From CAWDBV01 sp963800705 (GTDB lineage Bacteria > Actinomycetota > Thermoleophilia > Solirubrobacterales > 70-9), in assembly GCA_963800705.1 (NCBI GenBank), contig CAWDBV010000001.1, positions 175,081 through 239,080 on the forward strand: a DNA stretch of 64,000 nt, in the 5' to 3' direction. A program made the translations under genes and the position numbers. Under the pieces are notes generated by a model, which did no database searches, had not been told where the DNA came from, and saw only the letters and a program-made list of their open reading frames with translations. Every line of letters begins with the position of its first letter. Within the stretch, counting starts at the first letter, position 1. Positions 17,194-25,256 of this stretch are shown piece by piece.

Positions 17194-17948
17194 GTCTCGC
17201 CCGCCACCTCTCTGTGCACCTCGGTCGGGGTTGCCTGCGCGGTCGGGTTGATGGCGACGAAGTCGATGTCGACGTGCGGCGGGCGGGTGACGACGAACGC
17301 GACCAGCTCGGCGACGTCCTCGGCGACGAGTGGCTTCATCCCCGCGTAGACCTCCTCGGCGCGCTCCTGGTCGCCGTCGAAGCGGACGAGCGAGAACTCG
17401 GTCTCGACCATCCCCGGCGCGACCTCGCTGACCCGGATCGGCTTGCCGAGCAGTTCGAGTCGCAGCGCACGTCCGACGGCGTTGGCGGCGTGCTTGGCGG
17501 CGTTGTAGCCGGCGCCGCCACGGTAGACCTCGGTCCCTGCGATCGAGCCGATCACGACCACGTGGCCGTCGCCGCTGCGTTCGAGCGCCGGCAGCAGCGC
17601 CTTCGTCACCCGCATCACGCCCATCACATTGGTCTCGTACATCGTCCGCCACTTCTCCTCGTCGGCCTCGGCGATCGGCTCGAGGCCGAGCGCGCCACCC
17701 GCGTTGTTGATCACCACACCGACTTCACCGATCTCCTCCGTCATGCGTGCGACGGAGTCGGGGTCGGTGACGTCGAGCTCCAGCGCCCGGCCGCCGACTT
17801 CCTTCGCCAGTTCCTCGCAGCGTTCGACCCTGCGCGCGGCCGCGACCGTCTCGAAGCCCGCCTCGGCGAGCGCGCGGACGGTCGCCGCGCCGATCCCGCT
17901 GCTGGCGCCGGTGACGAGTGCTACGCGCCTCGAGGAGGGCTCAGCCAC
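17190..17948 (-). CDS. Short-chain dehydrogenase/reductase
   Basis: NAD(P)-dependent oxidoreductase of the classical SDR type, 252 residues from the GTG at 17948; the longer open frame runs antisense-free into the upstream gene and lacks SDR similarity. Visible are the cofactor motif TGASSGIG, NNAG, the catalytic Ser (VVIGSIAG) and YNAAKHAA (Tyr-x3-Lys), and PGMVETEF. The C-terminal RPPHVDIDFVAINPTAQA matches the YdfG-like subgroup, whose members act on 3-hydroxy acids such as serine. The start overlaps the end of the PHP gene by 8 bases. Confidence 0.9.
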   Translation of the reverse strand: MAEPSSRRVALVTGASSGIGAATVRALAEAGFETVAAARRVERCEELAKEVGGRALELDVTDPDSVARMTEEIGEVGVVINNAGGALGLEPIAEADEEKWRTMYETNVMGVMRVTKALLPALERSGDGHVVVIGSIAGTEVYRGGAGYNAAKHAANAVGRALRLELLGKPIRVSEVAPGMVETEFSLVRFDGDQERAEEVYAGMKPLVAEDVAELVAFVVTRPPHVDIDFVAINPTAQATPTEVHREVAGET

Positions 17949-19263
17949 GGCGCTTGCGGCGTCGGCAGCGCTTGCGTGCGGCTGCCTTCTTCTTCCTCCG
18001 GCATTTCCTGGGCCGTGATCTCGCGCTCGCGCCGGAGGCGCCCGCCGTCCCCGCTGTTGCCGCGGTGCCCGGGGTACCGGGCGCATACGGTCCCTCAGCG
18101 CCCGGGGTCGGATCGGGATCCGGGTCCGGCGGTGGAGGGGGCGGCGTGACGTCGGGCTCGCGCACGTAGACGGGCGAGCTCAGCGCCGCCAGGATCTGGT
18201 CCGCCGGGCAAGGCACGAAATTGAGCGGGCTTGGCAAGGCGCTGCAGCCGAGCGCCTCCTGGACGGAGGCAGGGGCGTAGCGGAGCTCAGCCCGCAGCCA
18301 CCCGTCTTGTTGCGGGCCGTCGAAGCGAAGCTCGCCGCCTGGGGCGAGGGGGGCGTCCTCGAGCAGTGTCGACCCGTTGGCGCGCACGCGGACGAAACCG
18401 CCGGTCGGGCCGCCGCCCCGCACCCGCAGCGGCGCCCCGATCGGGATTTCCTCGCCGATGACGAGCTCGTAACCGCCGTCGCGGTCGAGATCGGCCTCGA
18501 TCAGCAGCGGCGAGCCGCCGAGCAGCGGCGGCTGCCGGGAGATCGACGTGCGCCCGGCCTTGAATGCCTCGAGGACCGCGGACGCGCTGCGCTGTTCGGC
18601 GAAGGCCCAGGTGGTCGGGTTGCCGGCGCCCTGAATCGCGAGCGTCACGATCCAGTGCGAGTCGCTGCCCCCGGTCGCCGGAAGGCGGACGCCGCGCTCG
18701 AGCCAGCAGTCCCACCACGCGGTCGAGTCCTTGAGCCCCGAGGTGGCGAAGTTCCAGACCTCGAGCGTGTCGGGGACGACCTGGTAGCCGTAGCTCCAGT
18801 CGAGGCCGGGCGGGTCGCAGTCGGTGACGGTGCCCGGCGCCGCGACCGGGTGGTTGATCTGGAAGGCGCCGCCGTCGGCTCGCAGCGCCGCGGCCTGTGC
18901 CTCGACGCCGGCGACCGAGTCGTCGCCTGGATAGACCTGCCCCGCCCCCAGCATCTGTGCGTGCCCGTCGAGCGAGTTCTCGTAGGCCGGCAGCCCGATC
19001 ACGCCGGCGGTTCCGAACCCGGGGTCGGCGATCGAGCGGACGTCGTTGTGGTCGGTGACCGCCATGTAGTCGAGCCCCTTCGCCGAGGCCTCGAGGTAGC
19101 GGGCGCCGACCGGGAGCCCGAGCGTGTAGATCTCCTCGGGGCTCGTGTTGTCGTCGGTCGGTCCACAGTAGACGTCGTGCGAGAAGCAGGTGTGGACGTG
19201 CAGATCGCCGGCGAGCCACTCGTCGGCGGACGCCGCGGCGGGCAGCACCAGGAGCGCCGCCAC
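17941..19263 (-). CDS. Secreted PHP-domain (CehA/McbA-like) metallohydrolase with basic Cys tail
   Basis: Predicted exported phosphoesterase or esterase, about 440 residues. Metal-binding PHP motifs are GDLHVHTCFSHD, VTDHNDV, INHPVA and GGSDSHW, as in the CehA/McbA family. The GTG at 19263 sits inside the signal peptide's hydrophobic core, so the true start may lie some residues upstream; no good ATG is visible. A Pro/Asp linker and Gly/Ala stretch lead to a C-terminus RPRKCRRKKKAAARKRCRRRKRRG: two Cys 11 residues apart in an Arg/Lys block. It lies downstream of fadD. Confidence 0.83.
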   Translation of the reverse strand: MAALLVLPAAASADEWLAGDLHVHTCFSHDVYCGPTDDNTSPEEIYTLGLPVGARYLEASAKGLDYMAVTDHNDVRSIADPGFGTAGVIGLPAYENSLDGHAQMLGAGQVYPGDDSVAGVEAQAAALRADGGAFQINHPVAAPGTVTDCDPPGLDWSYGYQVVPDTLEVWNFATSGLKDSTAWWDCWLERGVRLPATGGSDSHWIVTLAIQGAGNPTTWAFAEQRSASAVLEAFKAGRTSISRQPPLLGGSPLLIEADLDRDGGYELVIGEEIPIGAPLRVRGGGPTGGFVRVRANGSTLLEDAPLAPGGELRFDGPQQDGWLRAELRYAPASVQEALGCSALPSPLNFVPCPADQILAALSSPVYVREPDVTPPPPPPDPDPDPTPGAEGPYAPGTPGTAATAGTAGASGASARSRPRKCRRKKKAAARKRCRRRKRRG

Positions 19264-19297
19264 CGCGGCAGCGCAGATCCAGCTCAGCTTTCCGGGT

Positions 19298-21112
19298 TCA
19301 GTCCGCGTAGAGATTCTCGATCGCGTCCGCGTGCTTCTCGGCGACGACGTTGCGCTTCACCTTCAGCGTCGGGGTGAGCTCGCCGCCCTCCTGCGAGAGG
19401 TCCTGGGGCAGGATCGCGAACTTCTTCACCTGCTCGACCCGGGCGAGCTTCTCGTTCACCGAGTCGAGGTGCTTCTGGAGCATCTCCCGGATCTCGGGCT
19501 GCTCGGCGATCTGCGCCGGGTCGGCGGGCCAGCCCTTCTCCTCGGCGAGCTTCGCGACCTCCTCGGGATCGAGGGTGATCAGCGCGACCAGGTAGGGGCG
19601 TCGGTCACCGATCACGACGCACTGGGAGACGTACTGGTTCTGCTTCACCTCGGCCTCGATGTTGGCGGGGGTGATGTTCTTGCCGCCCGCGGTGATGATG
19701 ATGTCCTTCTTGCGGCCGGTGATCTTCAGGAAGCCGTCCTCGTCGATTTCGCCGACGTCGCCGGTGTGCAGCCAGCCGTCGACCAGCGTCTCGCTGGTCG
19801 CCTCATCGTTCTTGTAGTAGCCCTGGAAGATGTTCGGGCCCTTGGCGAGGATCTCGCCGTCGTCGGCGATCTTGATCTCGCAGCCGGTGAACGGCTTGCC
19901 GATCGTCCCGAACTTGAAGTCGTCCGGGGTGGCGATCGTCGCCGCCGTCGAGGTCTCGGTCATCCCCCAGCCTTCGAGCACGAGCACGCCGGCGGCGTCG
20001 AAGAAACGCAGGATCTCGGGGTTGATCGGGGCGGCGCCGCTGACCGCGAGCTTGAGCTGGCCGCCGAACAGGTTGCGGATCTTCGAGAGCACGAGCTTGT
20101 CGGCGAGGTCATGCTGCTTCTGCAGCAGGAAGCCGATCGGCTTGCCGTCGCGCTCGCGCTGGCGGACCTTCTTGCCGACGCCGACGGCCCAGTTGAAGAT
20201 CACCTTCTTGAGGCCGCCCTCCTTCTCGACCGCGCCGGTCGCCGCCGTGTAGATCTTCTCGAACATCCGCGGCACCGACGGGAAGTAGGTCGGCTTCACC
20301 TCGGCGAGGTTGGGGACGATCTTGAGCGGATCGCGCTCCCAGTAGGCGAGGCTTGCGCCGAGGTCGAAGGTGCCGAGCTGGATCAGGAGCGCGAACGAAT
20401 GCGCCAGCGGCAGGTAGAGGTAGGTGAGCTCGTCATCGCCGAGGACGTTGACCTCGTGGATCATGTCGAGCATCGAGCGGTAGTTGCCGTGCGAGATCAC
20501 GCAGCCCTTCGGCGGGCCGGTGGTCCCCGACGTGTAGATGAAGGTGCAGATGTCCTCGGGGCCGACCGAGCTCCAGCGCTGCTCCCAGTCGGACTCCGAG
20601 AGCCCAGAGCCGCGCTCCATCAGCTCGTCCATCGAGATAGCGCCACCCCCGGACCCGGTCATCCGGATCACGTGCTGGAGCTTCGGCACCTTGTCGCGGA
20701 TCTGGTCGATCTTTGCCAGCTGCTCGTCGTCCTCGACGATCACCGCTGTGGCGTCGGAGTTCTCGAGCACGTACTGGCACTCCTCGGGGGAGTTGGTCTG
20801 GTAGATCGGGACGACGGTCGCGCCGGCGCTCAGCGCCGCGAAGTCGCAGTAGGTCCACTCGGGCCTGGTGTTGGCGAGGATCGAGACCTTGTCGCCCTTC
20901 TCGATCCCGAGGTCGATCATGCCGAGCGAGAGCTTGCGGACGATCTCGCCGACTTCCTCGTAGGTCTTCGAGACCCACTCGCCGGACTCGTCCTTGTAGA
21001 CGATCGCTCGCTTCGTTCCGTGCTTGCGCATCGCAAGCGGGAAAAGGTCCGCAATCGTCTTGCTGCCGGTCGCCGAATCAGACGCCGGGCGCTCGACCGT
21101 TGCTGTCTCCAT
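19298..21112 (-). CDS. fadD: Long-chain fatty-acid-CoA ligase
   Basis: Activates fatty acids to acyl-CoA via acyl-AMP, 604 residues. It has the ATP-binding YTSGTTGPPKG, the AMP-binding block EGWGMTETS, GWLHTGDVGEIDEDG and the C-terminal ITGRKKDIIITAGGKNITP. It lacks membrane segments. It lies upstream of the PHP hydrolase and SDR genes on the same strand, so the three may be cotranscribed. The paralogue subclass is the FAA1-like family (long LID region near residues 300-330). Confidence 0.94.
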   Translation of the reverse strand: METATVERPASDSATGSKTIADLFPLAMRKHGTKRAIVYKDESGEWVSKTYEEVGEIVRKLSLGMIDLGIEKGDKVSILANTRPEWTYCDFAALSAGATVVPIYQTNSPEECQYVLENSDATAVIVEDDEQLAKIDQIRDKVPKLQHVIRMTGSGGGAISMDELMERGSGLSESDWEQRWSSVGPEDICTFIYTSGTTGPPKGCVISHGNYRSMLDMIHEVNVLGDDELTYLYLPLAHSFALLIQLGTFDLGASLAYWERDPLKIVPNLAEVKPTYFPSVPRMFEKIYTAATGAVEKEGGLKKVIFNWAVGVGKKVRQRERDGKPIGFLLQKQHDLADKLVLSKIRNLFGGQLKLAVSGAAPINPEILRFFDAAGVLVLEGWGMTETSTAATIATPDDFKFGTIGKPFTGCEIKIADDGEILAKGPNIFQGYYKNDEATSETLVDGWLHTGDVGEIDEDGFLKITGRKKDIIITAGGKNITPANIEAEVKQNQYVSQCVVIGDRRPYLVALITLDPEEVAKLAEEKGWPADPAQIAEQPEIREMLQKHLDSVNEKLARVEQVKKFAILPQDLSQEGGELTPTLKVKRNVVAEKHADAIENLYAD

Positions 21113-21164
21113 CTCTCTCCTCGCCTTCGTTGAAGTGCGAGGGAAAGTGTATTTGAGGTGCGGG

Positions 21165-21344
21165 CTAGGCGGTGACCTGCTGGTTGCTCTGGGCTTCTAT
21201 GCGGCGCAGCGACGATACGAACAGCGTCTTGTCGATGCGGCCGTGGAAGATCGGTACGTGCATCTCCATGCACTTCGAGATCACGTCTCGCCGCTTCATC
21301 TTCAACTCATCGGCGAGCTCGGTGGGCGTCAAGTGGACTGCCAA
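21165..21344 (-). CDS. Small IF2 N-domain-like protein
   Basis: A 59-residue protein. I chose the TTG at 21344 because GGAGGAGAAGG-like Shine-Dalgarno sequence (minus strand of 21350-21360) lies 6-8 bases before it; the frame is open further upstream. The sequence LTPTELADELKMKRRDVISKCMEMHVPIF resembles the small helical N-terminal domain of initiation factor IF2 and related DNA-binding folds. Function unknown. It has its own strong promoter. Confidence 0.7.
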   Translation of the reverse strand: MAVHLTPTELADELKMKRRDVISKCMEMHVPIFHGRIDKTLFVSSLRRIEAQSNQQVTA

Positions 21345-21381
21345 GCGAACCTCCTCCTTCTCTGTGATGCGGGCTTGCTGC

Positions 21382-21424
21382 GGTTGACACGAGATGTATA
21401 TCGCTTCGGGCTGACGTGTCAACC
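21382..21424. promoter_or_regulatory. Inverted repeat GGTTGACAC...GTGTCAACC
   Basis: Two perfect 9-base arms at 21382-21390 and 21416-21424. One arm covers the -35 box and the other lies at the expected transcription start of the promoter at 21395-21422. This could be an operator pair for a repressor. Confidence 0.5.
21395..21422 (-). promoter_or_regulatory. Sigma-70-like promoter for the IF2-N-like gene
   Basis: On the minus strand TTGACA (21417-21422) and TATACA (21395-21400) are separated by 16 bases, a near-consensus vegetative promoter, unusual in this GC-rich sequence. It gives a leader of about 40 bases before the TTG start. Confidence 0.65.
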
Positions 21425-21460
21425 AAATTCAACGCAAATTGCAGGGTCGGATGAGGCAGC

Positions 21461-21502
21461 ACCCGGCACCCCCGGAGGGCGAAGCCCGAGGAGGTGGCCG
21501 GT
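21461..21502 (-). repeat. Dispersed intergenic palindrome, copy A
   Basis: An imperfect palindrome: outer arms ACCCGGCACC / GGTGGCCGGT, inner stem GGGC-GAA-GCCC. Four related copies lie at 32132, 45120, 49337 and 50242. Its last base is the first base of the stop codon (minus strand) of the Nif3-family gene, so it could also terminate that transcript. Confidence 0.75.
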
Positions 21503-22272
21503 TAAATCGGGTTCGGAATGTCGATGAAGTCGTGCCGGATGTCGAATTTCTCGGCGATTCGCTCGCCGAGCGCCTTGACCCCGAAGGTCTCGGTCGCGTA
21601 GTGGCCGCCGGCGATGAAGTGGATCCCGGCGTCGCGGGCATCGCCCATCACGTGCTCGGAGGGCTCGCCGGTGATGAACGCGTCGAGGCCGCGCCCCGCC
21701 GCCTCGGCGATCGCCCGCGAGGCGCCGCCGGTGACGATCCCGACGCTGCGAACGTTCGGCGGGCCGGCGTCGAAGACGAGCGGCTCGCGGCCGGTCGCCT
21801 CCTTCACGCGGCCGACCAGCTCCTGCGGCTTGATCGGCTCCGGGGCACGCCCGACGACGCCGATCGGGCGGCCCTTTACCTCGCCGAAGGGCTGCTCGTC
21901 GAGCTCGAGCTCGAGCGCACCGCAGAGCAGCGCGTTGTTTCCGATCTCGCGGTGGGCGTCGAGCGGCAGGTGGTAGGCGGCGAGCGAGACCTGCTCGGTG
22001 AGCAGCGTGCGCAGGCGCGCGGCCATCTGCTCGCTGAGCGCGGCCGGCTCTTCGGAGAAGAACAGCCCGTGGTGGACGACCGCGAGATCGGCGCCCGAAT
22101 CGACAGCTCCGGCCAGAAACTCCCCGTTCGCGGTCACGCCCGTGGCGATCTTCGAGACCACCTCGCGGCCGGGCACCTGGAGGCCGTTCGGCCCGTAGTC
22201 GGTGAATTCGTCGACCTCGAGCAGCTCGGCGCAGAACGAAATGATCTCGTCGCGGCGGGCCACAACTAACAT
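21502..22272 (-). CDS. Nif3-like dinuclear metal-centre protein
   Basis: A 256-residue protein from the ATG at 22272 (MLVVARRDEIISFCAELL); the longer frame overlaps the divergent gene. Family blocks are DYGPNGLQVPG, ADLAVVHHGLFF, AAYHLPLDAH, IGVVGR, VGIVTGGASRAIAEAAGRGLDAFITGE and IAGGHYATETFGVKAL, which supply the His/Glu/Asp ligands of a two-metal site. Members are annotated as GTP cyclohydrolase I type 2-like, but the physiological role is not settled. The TAA stop abuts palindrome copy A. Confidence 0.92.
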   Translation of the reverse strand: MLVVARRDEIISFCAELLEVDEFTDYGPNGLQVPGREVVSKIATGVTANGEFLAGAVDSGADLAVVHHGLFFSEEPAALSEQMAARLRTLLTEQVSLAAYHLPLDAHREIGNNALLCGALELELDEQPFGEVKGRPIGVVGRAPEPIKPQELVGRVKEATGREPLVFDAGPPNVRSVGIVTGGASRAIAEAAGRGLDAFITGEPSEHVMGDARDAGIHFIAGGHYATETFGVKALGERIAEKFDIRHDFIDIPNPI

Positions 22273-22279
22273 TCTGCCT

Positions 22280-22528
22280 GTGAGCGCCACAGAGCAGTCA
22301 ACCGGCTCGTTCATCGAGTCGCTGATGGAGACCGACCTCTATTCGATGGGGGCGTTCTTCACCGACCAGTACCCCGAGCTCGTCGACGAGGTCGTCGCAC
22401 ATGCCGTGGCGATCGAGGAGGCCGGGCTCGAGCGCTGGGCCGCCGACAGCGAGGTCCCGGTCGAGGAGGCACTCCGGACGCTGCTCACCGGGCTCGCGGT
22501 CCGCTACTACAACGCCGTCGCCGGTTGA
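22280..22528 (+). CDS. Small acidic hypothetical protein
   Basis: An 82-residue protein from a GTG at 22280, only 7 bases from the divergent Nif3 start; an internal ATG at 22325-22327 is an alternative. The sequence (SFIESLMETDLYSMGAFFTDQYPELVDEVVAHAVAIEEAGLERWA) is helical and acidic. I recognise no family. Its stop overlaps the TTG of the DsbA-like gene. Confidence 0.7.
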   Translation: MSATEQSTGSFIESLMETDLYSMGAFFTDQYPELVDEVVAHAVAIEEAGLERWAADSEVPVEEALRTLLTGLAVRYYNAVAG

Positions 22529-23223
22529 GGCGCCCACGCCCGGTCGGGATCGCCGCCATCGTGCTGGCGGTGGCGGCGCTGCTGGCGGTGATCGTCAGCG
22601 TCTCGCTCGACGAGCCCCAGGACCAGCCGGTCGAGATCACCGGCGCCGGCACCGTGCAGCGGCTGTTCGGGGGGATCCACCAGCAGGATGCCGAGCTCGG
22701 CTCTCCCGACGCGCCGGTGACGATCGACCTCTTCAACGACCTCCAGTGCGCGTTCTGCGACGAGTACCAGCTCGAGGTCGTGCCGCCGCTGGTCGAGAAG
22801 CTCGTCCGCCCCGGCGACGCGCGGCTCGTCTACCGTCACTTCCCGCTCGGCGAGCACGAGACCGGCCTCGCCGACATCGCCGCCGTCGCCGCGGGCAAGC
22901 AGGCGTATGAGTGGCAGTTCGCGCAGCTCTTCTTCGAAAACCAGGAGAAGGCGCCGGGCAAGGAGATCGACGAGGAATTCCTGGAGCGGATCGCGGCGGG
23001 AGTGCTGCAGCTCGACCCCGACCAGTGGAAGAGCGATTTCGATAGCAGCGATGCCGCTACCGACGCCCTGCTCGAGGCCGACACGAAGCTGGCTCTCGAG
23101 CTGCAGCTCTCGCCCGAGCCCGCCGCGGTCGTCTCCGGTCCCGGCGGCCAGCGCGTGCTCGAAGACCGCCCGGCGGCGGCCGCCATCGAGGCGGCGGTCG
23201 CCGAGGTCAGTACCCAGCGCTAG
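22525..23223 (+). CDS. Membrane-anchored DsbA-like thiol oxidoreductase
   Basis: Predicted extracytoplasmic disulphide enzyme, 232 residues. One N-terminal membrane segment (residues 8-27) is followed by a thioredoxin fold of the DsbA/BdbD type: GSPDAPVTIDLFNDLQCAFCDEY with active-site C75-x2-C78, then LVYRHFPLGEHE. The start is a TTG overlapping the preceding stop (TTGA). Its substrates could include the many Cys-containing secreted proteins nearby; that is inference. Confidence 0.88.
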   Translation: MRRPRPVGIAAIVLAVAALLAVIVSVSLDEPQDQPVEITGAGTVQRLFGGIHQQDAELGSPDAPVTIDLFNDLQCAFCDEYQLEVVPPLVEKLVRPGDARLVYRHFPLGEHETGLADIAAVAAGKQAYEWQFAQLFFENQEKAPGKEIDEEFLERIAAGVLQLDPDQWKSDFDSSDAATDALLEADTKLALELQLSPEPAAVVSGPGGQRVLEDRPAAAAIEAAVAEVSTQR

Positions 23224-23226
23224 GAA

Positions 23227-25104
23227 TCAGCGCCGGCGCAGCTTCAGCTTCTGCTTCTTGGCCTGCGACTGGGCGGGCGTGCCCTGGGCCGGAAGGAAAG
23301 TCCCCAGCACCCGGACGCGGAGCTTGCCGCGCCTGCGCAGCTTGCTGCGTGCCTTCCGCCTCAGGCGCAGCTTGAGCCTGATCGTGCCCGAAGCCGGGGC
23401 AAAGCTGTTGCGGCGCCTGACGTTCCTGCCGCCGAAGACAACCGCGCCCGCTTCGGGGACGCTTGCCAGGACGCGCACCTTGCCCCGCTTGGCCCTCTTC
23501 AGCACTCTCAGGATCGCGAAGCGCCCGCCCGGCTGAAGCGCGGCCGCCGCCGTCTGTCCGGCGGTCGCGGAAGACGCGCCGCCGGACCCGCCGCCGCCGG
23601 ATCCATCACCGACCGTGACCGGCGTGCTGACCAGCTGTCCGTCGAGCGCCGCCGAGACGCTGGCGACGCCGTTCGCATTGCCGCCGGCGAGCGTGTTCGC
23701 GGCGACCGCCGCCGCGGTTGTCTGCTGACCCGGGATCGTGCCGAGGCTGGTGCCGAAGACGATCCGGGTCCCGTCGGGGAAGAGGTTGCCGGTGGGTACG
23801 ACTCCGTCGGAGTTGGTGTCGAGCGCCGCGGTGATCGCCGTGTTGCCGCCCAGCGGGATGCTCGAGGGCGCTGCGGCGATCCGCAGCAGCAGCCAGGCCG
23901 AGAAGACGACGTTGCCGGTGCTGGCTCCGGTGATCGCGTCGCAGCCGGGCAAGCCGGGGCCGGCATTGCAGCCCCACCAGTTGTTCTCGGCGTTGATCGA
24001 GTCGCCGGGATCGTCATTGCTGATCCCGGCGGTGTTGCCGACGACGCGGTTGAAGTGGAACTCGAGATCGTTTCCGTTCGCGGTCGGGGTGATCCGCAGG
24101 CCGGCGCCGGCGTTGCCGGTGATCGTGTTGCCGGTCACGGCGACATCGGTGTTCTGGGTCGCCGGGAAGAATGCGTTGTCGATCGCGATCGCGCTCGCGA
24201 AGCCGTTGACGATGCTGTTGCCGGAGATCTCGACGCCATGGTTGTCACCGCCGATGTAGAAACCGGAGCCGATGGAGCCGGAGGCGAGGTTGCCGGTCAC
24301 GGTGACCCCGGTGGTCTCGAAGATCAGAAAAGCGTTCTCGTTGCCCTGGAACTCGTTGCCGGTGACGCTGATGTTCTCGCCGGAGCCGGCGGGATCCGGG
24401 TTCAGGAACGCCCCCTGGCGGTTGTTGGTGAACAGGTTGTCGTCGATCTGCAGGTTCTTGAGCGAGTTGTCGCTGTAGATCGCTGCCGAGGGGACGTTCG
24501 GCGAGGTGTTCTGGTTGTTGGTGAAGCGGTTGCGGCTGATCACCGTCGGGTCAGCGAAGGTTGAGTTGCTGGCCAGCTGGATGCCGCGGGCGTGGTTTCG
24601 GATCACGTTGTTGAGGACGTGCGATCCGAAGGTGGTCCCGGCCATGTTCAGCCCGACGCCGGTGAGCGTGTTCTCGATCAGAAACCCGTCGATCGTCAGC
24701 CCCGGTCGTCCGCCGCTGCCCAGCGTCGCGTTGCTGATCGCGCTCTCGTTCGCGGTCACGATCGCGCGGGTGCGCGCGTCGACGCCGGTCTGGGCGCCGA
24801 TCAGACTGAGGTCGTCCTTGTTGACGGTCGCGGCCGCCGTGTAGCTGCCCGGACAGACGAAAACCGTCTCCCCGTTGACCGCCATGTCGATCCCGCCCTG
24901 AATCGTCGCCGCGTCCGGGGCGCCGCAGTCGGCACCCGCGGGCAGGGTCTCGGCGCCATTCGGCGCGTTGTTGACCGTGACGTCCGCGCACGCGGCTCCC
25001 GGCAGCGCGAGCGCTGCAGTAACGAGCGCGCTAAGCAGGCGCAGCGGTGTCCCGAGGTCCCTCACCGAGCGCGGAAGGCTACGCACGTCGGCCGCAATGC
25101 GCAA
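23227..25104 (-). CDS. Secreted right-handed beta-helix protein with basic tail
   Basis: A 625-residue exported protein. After a signal peptide (LLSALVTAALALPGAACA) come short NN/GN-rich parallel beta-helix turns (VLNNVIRNHARGIQL, VTGNEFQGNENAFLI, ISGNSIVNGFASAIAIDN, VTGNTITGNAGAGLRI, ENNWWGCNAGPG), typical of polysaccharide-active or adhesive surface proteins. A domain at 420-500 and a Gly/Ser linker follow. The last 100 residues are rich in Arg/Lys (KLRLRRKARSKLRRRGKLR) and end KKQKLKLRRR, without the Cys pair. No catalytic residues could be assigned. Confidence 0.82.
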   Translation of the reverse strand: MRIAADVRSLPRSVRDLGTPLRLLSALVTAALALPGAACADVTVNNAPNGAETLPAGADCGAPDAATIQGGIDMAVNGETVFVCPGSYTAAATVNKDDLSLIGAQTGVDARTRAIVTANESAISNATLGSGGRPGLTIDGFLIENTLTGVGLNMAGTTFGSHVLNNVIRNHARGIQLASNSTFADPTVISRNRFTNNQNTSPNVPSAAIYSDNSLKNLQIDDNLFTNNRQGAFLNPDPAGSGENISVTGNEFQGNENAFLIFETTGVTVTGNLASGSIGSGFYIGGDNHGVEISGNSIVNGFASAIAIDNAFFPATQNTDVAVTGNTITGNAGAGLRITPTANGNDLEFHFNRVVGNTAGISNDDPGDSINAENNWWGCNAGPGLPGCDAITGASTGNVVFSAWLLLRIAAAPSSIPLGGNTAITAALDTNSDGVVPTGNLFPDGTRIVFGTSLGTIPGQQTTAAAVAANTLAGGNANGVASVSAALDGQLVSTPVTVGDGSGGGGSGGASSATAGQTAAAALQPGGRFAILRVLKRAKRGKVRVLASVPEAGAVVFGGRNVRRRNSFAPASGTIRLKLRLRRKARSKLRRRGKLRVRVLGTFLPAQGTPAQSQAKKQKLKLRRR

Positions 25105-25157
25105 CCGGCAACCGTGCTGCGCCGGTTTGAAGCCCTCGCCATAATCCGCGGATACCT

Positions 25158-25231
25158 CGGGGCGTGGCGCAGCCTGGTAGCGCGCACCGTTCGGGTCGGT
25201 GAGGTCCTCGGTTCAAATCCGAGCGCCCCGA
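25158..25231 (+). tRNA. tRNA-Pro (anticodon CGG)
   Basis: A cloverleaf can be drawn by eye: acceptor CGGGGCG/CGCCCCG with discriminator A, D arm with AGCCTGGTAGCGC, anticodon stem CACCG/CGGTG with loop TTCGGGT (anticodon CGG), and T arm CTCGG-TTCAAAT-CCGAG. CCA is not encoded. It lies between two surface-protein genes on the other strand. Confidence 0.95.
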
Positions 25232-25256
25232 TTGGCAGGTCTGTGAGAAGCGCCGG

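Noticed and set aside
19190..21133. A 647-codon plus-strand frame antisense to fadD
   Set aside because: Low-complexity Asp/Leu/Val/Arg composition typical of an antisense shadow of a GC-rich gene; fadD is fully supported on the other strand.
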